A stretch of 64,000 nt of DNA, taken from NCBI RefSeq assembly GCF_000186865.1, contig NW_008705568.1, positions 1,401,506-1,465,505 on the forward strand. Reading direction: 5' to 3'. The notes beneath the pieces are model-generated. The model searched no databases, had not been told where the DNA came from, and was given only the letters and a program-made list of their open reading frames with translations. The position numbers and the translations under genes were made by a program. The DNA comes from Aureococcus anophagefferens (taxonomy: Eukaryota > Sar > Pelagophyceae > Pelagomonadales > Pelagomonadaceae). Positions 58,601-64,000 of this stretch are shown piece by piece (position 1 is the first letter of the stretch; each line of letters begins with the position of its first letter).

Positions 58601-58748
58601 AATCGAGCGAGAGCGCTCGGTAGAGCTCCACGACGTCGGACACGTCGAGAGCCTCCTTGGCCTCGAGGTCGTCGAGGACCTTGAGCAGGTCGCCGCCCTC
58701 CTCAGCTGGCGCGGCCGTCTCGACGAGGCGACTGCTTCTGCGCGGCAT
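55662..58748 (-). CDS. Scc2/Nipped-B-like cohesin loader
   Basis: Single exon, 1028 residues from ATG 58748. HEAT-type helical repeats include the family core: FLDEAISVRAAAVDLVGNHA followed by LLDAGVSVRKAVVRILEKSL and, about 35 residues on, DLVGDVIRDAWFAERG. The C-terminal block CATLSLAAKAKRHL-like (here ATLSLAARAKRHLKRFYRLG) and RCVEYVPGDRKLHDKGLP matches the Scc2 end, where LKxFLKxxYxL and CxEYxP are conserved. Nipped-B/NIPBL/Scc2 loads cohesin onto chromosomes and stimulates loop extrusion. At 1028 residues it is shorter than the animal protein (>2000) and lacks the long disordered N-terminus. The tail is Lys/Arg-rich with KKRGRPPK, AT-hook-like. Confidence 0.8.
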   Translation of the reverse strand: MPRRSSRLVETAAPAEEGGDLLKVLDDLEAKEALDVSDVVELYRALSLDSAVDASAESRAFALIDPLVSAGYAGAGVDAGAGVDAVALEACALTLARGAACCGLGAERAGACCGLVRRAAAAAAAPRDAGAAPPEPGALVKLEECFGWAGALARARALEDAAVAALCGAAFAALRVDAATDEAEGARRGALGVVGEVFGAYAGHRGALVEDWFDHAAAAGDAPRKRKGGTAAFRLDGGSAPGGARVAWASAWCLVAVQGAVGADDDAGGDPDAPPSAAAGDRVAARLARGLLERAGAAGEQGGDNANEWRSRALALCDDAAAALPSAEWPAAETVLRALASAASAELRAKRPEGAVCFLVDVVARVAAALTALRRREAEAGASALPAGATFGGEAGACALAGDAAPLEQTVALQQLVLNGLEERKSERWAAVARKFAVAKWFGELPADAEALRAHLAGQFAGRSALMMRRGDWDVVLPRDALAGCCVAVANRSRLGDARVQLTHQVAALLGHDGAAVRCRALKALDGVARERGGGDAPLLRDPVVRRAVLSRFLDEAISVRAAAVDLVGNHALDAPETLLAYHGELLERLLDAGVSVRKAVVRILEKSLAVRGEQLRELHKRTLLALLDRASRPKEEQTVKDLVGDVIRDAWFAERGADEEAAAPEKVSPSSVILEDVAQKELPPLDATTRQIVDVAAAARGNDGRVAEVLAAALASSRAAGSDAANAKREKRAAVAAARASDHAAKLVERLLALDARRAERLGASGSPGKPPRRGAALGAGDARDGGAVLASLGAAYATCARARPESRAQFLRGALRAVDVGAEPGAPAASRLRAAALGARLLATLPYRVADEPLSVVYALSKQVALAAPDSERLAACATLSLAARAKRHLKRFYRLGDARCVEYVPGDRKLHDKGLPQRGAAPDLDVPRHFLSEDADAAAFLDDAARTLASEPSHDFENKPEKAPAKKRGRPPKADDAAMPPPPARRSKRATRPTAPLLDHQASPPDDDDDDGDWRAAKPKKKRKA

Positions 58749-59036
58749 CGTATGAGTGCGGCGCGGCGCCGTCGTGCCTTCTTTTCGTCGCGTTTGGTCT
58801 TGCGCTTTTGAGCACTCCTTGCTCGCGCGTGGCGAGGCGAGTTCGGTGCAGATGTGCTGGCCTACGGGGCCAGAAGATAGCAGGCTGGGCTTTTTGGCGG
58901 GAGACCTCGATGCGCGCGTCGAGTTGGCTCTCGTTTGGATGGTTCAAGGAGAAGGTCAACTTTGTCGCCGCGCAATCATGGACGGCCCCGCCGCCCCGTT
59001 TAAGCGCAAATACCTTATCCAAGCATCGACCCCCGC

Positions 59037-60278
59037 TCAACAACCCATCGCCGCGAGCGTCGCGCAGAGCTCGGCGTCGCCCCAGGCCGCCGCGGCCGCG
59101 GACCGTGACCTCGAGCGTCGCGNGGCGCGGTCAAAAATCCATCGCCGCGAGCTTCGCGCAGAGCTCGGCGTCGTCAGGTCGCCGCGCGCGCGCCGCGCGT
59201 CCGCGGCGGCCGTCGCGCCGGACGTCGCGGCCGCGGCGCGCGCCGCGGCGCGCTCCGCGGCGACGCCACAGGCGGTGACGACGCGGCGCCGCGCGTCGTC
59301 GACGCGGTCCCGGAGGAAAGGCGCCGCGCCGCAGTCCGCGGCGTCGAGCGAGGCGACGACCGCGCGGAGGCCGTCCGCGGCGTCCGCGGCGTCGAGGGCG
59401 CTGCCCCCGACGGCGTCGCAGGCGGCGACGACGGGCGCGACGACGGCCTCGAGCCGCGCGCAGGCGCCGCGGAGCGCGTCGAGCGCCCGCCAGCGCGCGC
59501 GCGCGGCGCGCAGCGAGCCGCCGGGCGCGGCCTCGCGCGCGTCGTCGTCGAGGCCGACGGCGTCGACGTCGTCGCGCAGGTCCCGCGCGAGCGCGAGGAC
59601 CTCGGCGACGGACGCCGGCTCCGGCGCGGCGAGCACCCTGTCCGCGACTTCGGCCGCCGCCGCCGCGGTCGCTTCGTAGGCCTTCCGCCGCTTCGCCTCC
59701 TGGGCCCGCTTGAGCTCGGCGACGAGATCGACGGCGACGGCCGGCCGCGCCGGGCGCTTCGCCGGCGGGGGCGGGGGGTCGCGGCGGCCGGCGGCGGGCG
59801 CGCCCGGACGCGATTCCGCCAACAGCGCCTCGAGGCGGCCGAGGACGGCTGCGGCGCGGTCCGCCGCCGCGCAGGCCTCGAGGTCGCCGACGTGGACCCG
59901 CGTCCAGCCGTCGTCGTCGGTGCTGCGCACGTCGACGCGCCGCAGGCCCGCGGAGAAGAGCGCGGCGTCCGCGGATCGCCAGCCCATGCCCGCGCCGCGT
60001 CTCGCGCGGCCGCCGACGGCCCCCGGCCAGTCCGCCGGCGCGGCGAGGAGCGTCGCCTTGCGCGGGCCGCCGTCGCCGCCCCGGGGCGCGCGGCCCAGGG
60101 CCCCGGCGAGCGCGCCGCGGGCGAAGGCGGGCACGGCGACGCGCGCGGCGCGCACGGGCTCGCAGCGCCAGAGCAGGAGCAGGCCGTCGCGGCCCCGCCG
60201 GAGCGCGCCGGCCGCCGCGTCGACGGCGGCCGGGCGGTCGTCGGCGAGCCAGGCGTCGGGCACCCAGCGGCGCAGCAT
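59037..60278 (-). CDS. Coiled-coil protein of unknown function with duplicated 3' end
   Basis: ATG at 60278 (MLRRWVPDAWLADD), about 413 residues. The first 150 residues alternate strands and helices (GLLLLWRCEPVRAARVAVPA) and might be a small globular domain; the remainder is Ala/Arg-rich and largely helical (VDLVAELKRAQEAKRRKAYE). No family recognised. The end is ambiguous. A 37-base block is repeated 95 bp apart, and its GDAELCATLAAMG reading is in frame in the second copy, while in the first copy the similar DDAELCAKLAAMDF is one frame away. One undetermined base (59123) lies between them. Either an intron joins to the first copy or the frame simply continues; both give a similar C-terminus. 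Confidence 0.45.
   Translation of the reverse strand: MLRRWVPDAWLADDRPAAVDAAAGALRRGRDGLLLLWRCEPVRAARVAVPAFARGALAGALGRAPRGGDGGPRKATLLAAPADWPGAVGGRARRGAGMGWRSADAALFSAGLRRVDVRSTDDDGWTRVHVGDLEACAAADRAAAVLGRLEALLAESRPGAPAAGRRDPPPPPAKRPARPAVAVDLVAELKRAQEAKRRKAYEATAAAAAEVADRVLAAPEPASVAEVLALARDLRDDVDAVGLDDDAREAAPGGSLRAARARWRALDALRGACARLEAVVAPVVAACDAVGGSALDAADAADGLRAVVASLDAADCGAAPFLRDRVDDARRRVVTACGVAAERAAARAAAATSGATAAADARRARGDLTTPSSARSSRRWIFDRAXRRSRSRSAAAAAWGDAELCATLAAMGC
59044..59175. repeat. 37-bp direct duplication around an undetermined base
   Basis: CCATCGCCGCGAGC... at 59044-59080 and again at 59139-59175, with two to three mismatches, offset 95 bp, both at the 3' end of the coiled-coil gene. 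A single N is at 59123. Either a true local duplication or an assembly problem. Confidence 0.75.
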
Positions 60279-60409
60279 CGCGACGAAGGCGCGGGGAGAG
60301 TGCGGCCGCGCGGCTCCGCACCGCGCTAAAGAAATTGTTCGGAGATTAACGGCACCATGATGGTTCAAGCAACCAGTTTTCATATGAAGGCGAGCCAACC
60401 GTGACGACG

Positions 60410-61798
60410 ATGGCGCCGCGGCACTTCCTCGACTTCGCGTTCAACGCGGGCGGCATGGGCAACAGCCTCTGCACCGTCGTCGCCGGCCTGCTCCTCGCGT
60501 CGACGCTCGACGTGTCCCTCGTCATGGACCGGCACCACGCGAGCAGCGACCAGTCGATCACGCGCCTGCTGGGCATGGACCGGGGCGACGCCTGCGGCGA
60601 AGCCTGCGGCGCGGGCCGCGTCGCGCCCGCGGCCTGCGCCGCGGGCCTCGCGCGCGCGAGGCTCGACTTCCGGTCGGGGTCGAAGACGTGCCGGAACCTC
60701 GCGGGCGCGGGCAGCCCCCAGTTCCTCGACCAGGCCAAGGTCGAGGCCTGGCGGTCGCGGCTCGCGGGCGAGCCGGCGGGCCTCCTGCTCGAGCTCAAGG
60801 GCGAGGGCAAGGACGGCTGCAACCTCTGCACGCACGCGCACCCGCGCGTCGCCGAGTTCCTGAGAGCGCGGCGCTTCGCGTTCCACCCGCGCCTCGACGG
60901 CCCCGCGATCTGCGGCGACGTGCCCAGGGCCTCGCTGCCGCCGGGGACGCTGACCGTGGGCATCCACGTGCGCCGCGGCGACTGCCCGAAGTGGCGCTAC
61001 GTCGGCTGGGACGTGTACCGGGCCGTGCTCGCGGAGCTCCGCGCGGCGCTCCAGCGGGCGGCGCCGGGCAGCGCGCGCGCGAAATACACGTCCATTTTCG
61101 CCTGCGTCGTCACCGAGGACCCCAACGCCCTCGCGGCCGAGCTCAAGGGCGCGCCGTCGCCCCCGGGCGTCACCGTGAAGGTCAAGGCGCCGCGCGCGCC
61201 GCCGCGGTCGCCGGGCCGCCGGCCGCCGCAACACCGCGCGGCGCCGCGGAAGAAGCGCGGGCCCCACCGGCGCCTCGCGTCGCAGCACTCCAACGGGCGC
61301 CAGTTCGACGACTTCCTCGAGCTCTCCGACGACTTCGACGTCGTCGTCGACTCGCTGTCGAGCTTCGTCTACTTCGCGGCGCTCTACGCGCGGGGGCTCA
61401 AGCTCATGCTCACCTGGACCATGCCCTACGCGCACCTGGGCTGCGCGCTGCCCGTGAAATGGCGCCGGCCGGCGAACCGCGGCGGCAAGTGGACGTACCC
61501 GAGGGCTTCGGGCCCGCTCCTCGACGCGGCGGACCTCGCCGGCGCCCTCGAGACGTACGCCGCCGGCGGGCGCAACGGCTCCTGCTACGCCCTCGACGAG
61601 GCCGCCATGGCGCCCTACGTGAACCCCGCGGCCGGCGCGCCGCGGCCGCCGGGATGGCCGCTCGAGTACGCGGAGCCCGCGCCCGGCGCGCCCGTCGTCG
61701 GCGTGCCCCTCCGGCCCACGACGGCGGGCGGCGCGAACGTATCCGCGCCGCGCGCGACGCCCTGGACCGCGTGGCCCCCAGGCGCGTGCGTGAAGTAA
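60410..61798 (+). CDS. Fucosyltransferase-like glycosyltransferase
   Basis: Two exons, 60410-61186 and 61286-61798, about 429 residues. The start MAPRHFLDFAFNAGGMGNSL has the GxGN loop of alpha-1,6/O-fucosyltransferases. The key motif GIHVRRGDCPKW (about 185) is the HxRRGD signature that contacts the GDP-fucose diphosphate. After the intron, VVVDSLSSFVYFAALYARGL is the S/T-rich loop that follows the helix in these enzymes. The 99-bp intron has a GC donor (AAG|GCGCCG to TCGCAG|CAC) and keeps frame; the unspliced reading there is PRAPPRSPGRRPP-type and unlike the family. ATG at 60410 chosen because the frame upstream starts at GTG. No signal peptide visible, which is odd for a Golgi enzyme, so an upstream exon may be missing. 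Confidence 0.65.
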   Translation: MAPRHFLDFAFNAGGMGNSLCTVVAGLLLASTLDVSLVMDRHHASSDQSITRLLGMDRGDACGEACGAGRVAPAACAAGLARARLDFRSGSKTCRNLAGAGSPQFLDQAKVEAWRSRLAGEPAGLLLELKGEGKDGCNLCTHAHPRVAEFLRARRFAFHPRLDGPAICGDVPRASLPPGTLTVGIHVRRGDCPKWRYVGWDVYRAVLAELRAALQRAAPGSARAKYTSIFACVVTEDPNALAAELKGAPSPPGVTVKVKAPRAPPRSPGRRPPQHRAAPRKKRGPHRRLASQHSNGRQFDDFLELSDDFDVVVDSLSSFVYFAALYARGLKLMLTWTMPYAHLGCALPVKWRRPANRGGKWTYPRASGPLLDAADLAGALETYAAGGRNGSCYALDEAAMAPYVNPAAGAPRPPGWPLEYAEPAPGAPVVGVPLRPTTAGGANVSAPRATPWTAWPPGACVK

Positions 61799-61928
61799 AT
61801 GTAGCATCACCTTGAAGGCAATCAGGCTTCAACCAAGGGTCCGCTAATGGGCCTGTGAGCCATTCGAAGCATGACGCAGCGTCCGATGGCAGAGACGCAA
61901 AGAGTTCCGACCCGGTCGTTCCGTAGGC

Positions 61929-62057
61929 ATGGAGATCTCACCGGCCGCCGTGGCCTGCGCCGTCGCGCTGGGCCTCGTCGCGGCGCTGGCGCTCGTGCAG
62001 TCGCGGAAGCGGAAGACGATCCCGCAGCTGCCCGACGACCTCGACAAAGAGGACTGA
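61929..62057 (+). CDS. 42-residue single-span ORF upstream of a J-protein gene
   Basis: ATG at 61929, TGA at 62055-62057, 42 residues. It is hydrophobic from residue 5 (AAVACAVALGLVAALALV) followed by a basic QSRKRK and an acidic end DDLDKED, a tail-anchor-like or tiny membrane-protein layout. It ends 2 bp before the ATG of the J-domain gene and in a different frame. It may be a real small protein (small membrane proteins of complexes are often this size), an upstream ORF regulating the J protein, or chance. Codon use matches neighbours. Confidence 0.4.
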   Translation: MEISPAAVACAVALGLVAALALVQSRKRKTIPQLPDDLDKED

Positions 62058-62059
62058 GC

Positions 62060-62770
62060 ATGCGGGCGCTGCTCCCGCTCGCGGCCTATGCGGCGGCGCA
62101 GGCCGCGCCGCGCTACACGCTGCGCGTCAGCTACGACGGCAAAGAGAAGGCGCTCGTGTTGTACCCCGGCGTCGAGCCCGCCGACGCCGCCGCGGCGTTC
62201 GTCTTCGACCACGCGCCGCGCGACGCGGCCGCGTCCTTCGAGTCCATCGTCGACCACCTCTGCGGCCGCTTCGCCTGCGCGCGGCGGACGGCGCGCGACG
62301 TCTTGTTCCCGCTGGACCTGACGCTGCCGGGATCGGGCCGGCGCGCGCGCATGCACGTGCACGACGGCGACGAGCCGCGCGCGCTCGCGGAAGCCGTCGC
62401 GGCGCGCCACGGCTTCCTCGGCGATCGGCTCCAGGCGGACGTCGAGCGGACGGTGCGAGCCGAGCTCGACAAGCGGAACCGGCGCCGCTACGACAGCGAG
62501 GACCCCTTCGTCGTCCTCGGCGTGCCGCGCGACGCCGAGGTGTCGGCCATCAAGCGCGCCTACCGCGAGCTTTCGAAGGCGCACCATCCGGACCGCGGCG
62601 GCGACGAGGCCGTCTTCGTCAAGGTCGCGCGCGCCTACGAGGCCGTCGGCGACGACGACGCAAAGCGCCGCTTCCTCGAGGCGGAGGAGCTCAAGCGGCG
62701 TCCGCCGCCGCCCCCGTCGGGCTTCAACCTCGTCATCCAGCCGGGGACCGTGTTCTACTTCCGGTTTTGA
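62060..62770 (+). CDS. Secretory DnaJ-domain protein
   Basis: Single exon, 236 residues from ATG 62060. The start MRALLPLAAYAAAQAAPRY is a signal peptide. Residues ~150-215 are a J domain: DPFVVLGVPRDAEVSAIKRA, YRELSKAHHPDRGG with the catalytic HPD, and VFVKVARAYEAVGD, the pattern of class III J proteins. Between them lies a region without recognised motifs (LRVSYDGKEKALVLYPGVEP). J proteins stimulate Hsp70; with this leader the ER lumen or a plastid compartment is inferred. A 42-residue ORF ends 2 bp upstream. Confidence 0.8.
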   Translation: MRALLPLAAYAAAQAAPRYTLRVSYDGKEKALVLYPGVEPADAAAAFVFDHAPRDAAASFESIVDHLCGRFACARRTARDVLFPLDLTLPGSGRRARMHVHDGDEPRALAEAVAARHGFLGDRLQADVERTVRAELDKRNRRRYDSEDPFVVLGVPRDAEVSAIKRAYRELSKAHHPDRGGDEAVFVKVARAYEAVGDDDAKRRFLEAEELKRRPPPPPSGFNLVIQPGTVFYFRF

Positions 62771-62788
62771 GGGGATGCGCGTCTATAT

Positions 62789-63589
62789 TTAAACGCGCTC
62801 GTTCCAGAAGTCCAAGATGAGCTTGAACACCTCGTCGGGCAGAAGCGTCCCCGCGGCGCTACTGGCGACGCGGCGCGCACGCGTCCGCGCGCGTCCGGCG
62901 TTGGGGATGGGCGGAGCTCCGAAGAGGCGCAGCAGATTCGCCGGCGCCGTCGCGCGGCCGGCCAGGGAGAGGTAGCGTAGCGCGAGGAGCTGCACGACGG
63001 GTTCGCGCAGGTAGCCCTTCCATGACCCAGCTGTGCTCACCTGCCTGAGAAGGCGCAAATGACATCCAGATCTATTCGAGGCTGCATATTGTATGACTCT
63101 TTCAACTTCAGTTAACATTCCATGTTGTTCACTGCGACAATCGACCCAAAATTCACATTCCTCGACCGCATTCCTACCTTGGTTATTTTCGAGTTTCGTT
63201 GAAGCTCCATGTCTCAGCAGAGCGCGAACGGCGTCGTAATTCTCAGCAGTTGGTGGATACCCTGCGCGTTCATGTAGCGCTGTATTACCGTCCGCCGCCT
63301 CTTGATAATCAAGCTCAGCGCCATGGGCGACGAGGAGATCGATGACAGGCGCGGTCTTGGCGACGATCAACGGCGTAAGGTCACCTTCATCGGCGATGAT
63401 GTTCGGGTTCGCGCCATGCTCTAGAAGAAATCTGGCTATGTCGCGTTCCTCGGCGTCTATCGAAATTATGAGCATCGTATCGCCATCAAGCGTCATATCG
63501 TTCACGTCCGTGCCAGTTGCGAGCGCGACCTCGACTCCTCGAAGGTCCCCGCACTCCACCGCGTCGCAAGCGGCTTCGGACAAAACCAT
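62789..63589 (-). CDS. Ankyrin-repeat protein with C-terminal helical domain
   Basis: Single exon, ATG 63589, 266 residues. Four ankyrin repeats: ACDAVECGDLRGVEVALATG, DTMLIISIDAEERDIARFLL, LTPLIVAKTAPVIDLLVAHG and NTALHERAGYPPTAENYDAV. The C-terminus runs REPVVQLLALRYLSLAGRAT and LPDEVFKLILDFWNERV; a helical LPxExF...ILxFW ending is common in algal ankyrin families and recalls F-box- or SOCS-like endings. The middle has more A/T third positions than the rest of the window, a possible sign of recent acquisition. No partner is known. Confidence 0.7.
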   Translation of the reverse strand: MVLSEAACDAVECGDLRGVEVALATGTDVNDMTLDGDTMLIISIDAEERDIARFLLEHGANPNIIADEGDLTPLIVAKTAPVIDLLVAHGAELDYQEAADGNTALHERAGYPPTAENYDAVRALLRHGASTKLENNQGRNAVEECEFWVDCRSEQHGMLTEVERVIQYAASNRSGCHLRLLRQVSTAGSWKGYLREPVVQLLALRYLSLAGRATAPANLLRLFGAPPIPNAGRARTRARRVASSAAGTLLPDEVFKLILDFWNERV

Positions 63590-63805
63590 GTCGGAGCCTT
63601 GCGCGCGCGCGCGCGGGTTCAGTCTTGGCCGGTGCTCATAATCTCGCGCGCCGGCGTGCTCATTCAAAGTCGGCTTCAGCAAAACGGGTTGCCGCGTGCG
63701 AGCACTGACATCTCGTTTTTTCTTGAAGCAGCCATCGTGTTTTGGCCAGGAGGCTAACCTTGAAAGCTCGACCGTGCCACGTCTCTCTCTGAATTAGCAT
63801 CGTCC

Positions 63806-64000
63806 CTAGAGCGCCGCCGCGGCGACGGCGAGGAGCGCCGCCGCGCCGCGGCCGTAGCGGGCGGCCGCGCCCGAGACGTACGCGCCGCCGCCGAAGACGT
63901 ACGCGGCGCCGCCGTTGCTGCTTCCCACGACGACGTAGTCGTCGCCCAGGGCCACGCTCGCGCCGAACTGGTCGTTCGCGGCGCCGTCGGAGGCCTCGAA
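63806..64000 (-). CDS. C-terminus of an FG-GAP-repeat surface protein (5' part beyond window)
   Basis: Sixty-five codons, including the stop, run in from the right edge to a TAG at 63806. They read ASDGAANDQFGASVALGDDY, VVVGSSNGGAAYVF, an FG-GAP repeat unit (GxxFGxSVAxxxDxxVVGA) as in integrin alpha beta-propellers, then a hydrophobic Ala/Leu tail (GAAALLAVAAAAL) that could be a GPI-anchor signal or membrane tail. Such propellers form calcium-binding cell-surface domains. Only the last repeat is inside the window. Confidence 0.7.
   Translation of the reverse strand, partial: FEASDGAANDQFGASVALGDDYVVVGSSNGGAAYVFGGGAYVSGAAARYGRGAAALLAVAAAAL

Noticed and set aside
1..64000. CRISPR arrays, bacterial operons, rRNA or tRNA genes
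   Set aside because: No regularly spaced repeats, no Shine-Dalgarno-led gene sets, and no cloverleaf or rRNA-like sequence were seen; genes are spliced and eukaryotic.

Overview
This window is nuclear DNA of a GC-rich microbial eukaryote, most likely the pelagophyte alga Aureococcus anophagefferens or a close relative. The evidence is the very high GC of the coding regions, spliced genes with eukaryotic content (SPC12-type signal peptidase subunit, Scc2/Nipped-B cohesin loader, TAPT1-family membrane protein, SUMO-like protein, macrodomain, ER J-domain protein), secreted or plastid-type N-terminal leaders, and above all a family of ~200-bp introns that are copies of one transposable element. 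Such introner elements have been described in Aureococcus and Micromonas (Huff, Zilberman and Roy, Nature 2016). The species name is inferred.

Layout. 0-13 kb: a PH-domain protein (truncated by the window edge), an ER TPR/J protein, a four-helix membrane protein, an HPP membrane protein, an oxidoreductase, a Cys-rich protein, ITP pyrophosphatase, a MYND-hydroxylase fusion, a methyltransferase, and two genes converging on a 50-N gap. 14-30 kb: an EEP phosphatase/nuclease with three introners, a sulfotransferase-like gene, a 2OG oxygenase, a TAPT1-like protein, a four-repeat MYB protein, a MYND/RING protein, an ankyrin protein, and a glycosyltransferase. 30-38 kb: a plastid-type glutathione transferase, a poorly resolved stretch around a second gap, an unknown protein, a Cache/Cys-rich multi-span protein, and a macrodomain gene. 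38-47 kb: one giant gene that joins a JmjC-type cupin to a huge Cys-rich ectodomain. 47-64 kb: an aldose epimerase, a SUMO-like protein, an ankyrin protein, a Sec14 protein, the SPC12-type subunit, a polytopic membrane protein, an acidic protein, the cohesin loader, a coiled-coil protein, a fucosyltransferase-like gene, a 42-residue membrane ORF, a J protein, an ankyrin protein, and an FG-GAP protein that runs off the edge. Genes are very dense; some tail-to-tail pairs are separated by only 3-17 bp.

The unifying system is intron gain. Nine ~200-bp elements (seven of one family, two of a related family) sit inside seven genes. Eight are flanked by an 8-10 bp direct repeat beginning GT or GC. 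The upstream repeat supplies the 5' splice site and the element's terminal CAG supplies the 3' splice site, so splicing restores the original codons exactly. An 89-bp intron with inverted repeats and a 7-bp duplication may be a third element type. Frame-defined introns that are not introners are mostly GC-AG, with a cluster at 59-62 bp. All intron boundaries here were deduced from reading frame and protein continuity, not from transcripts.
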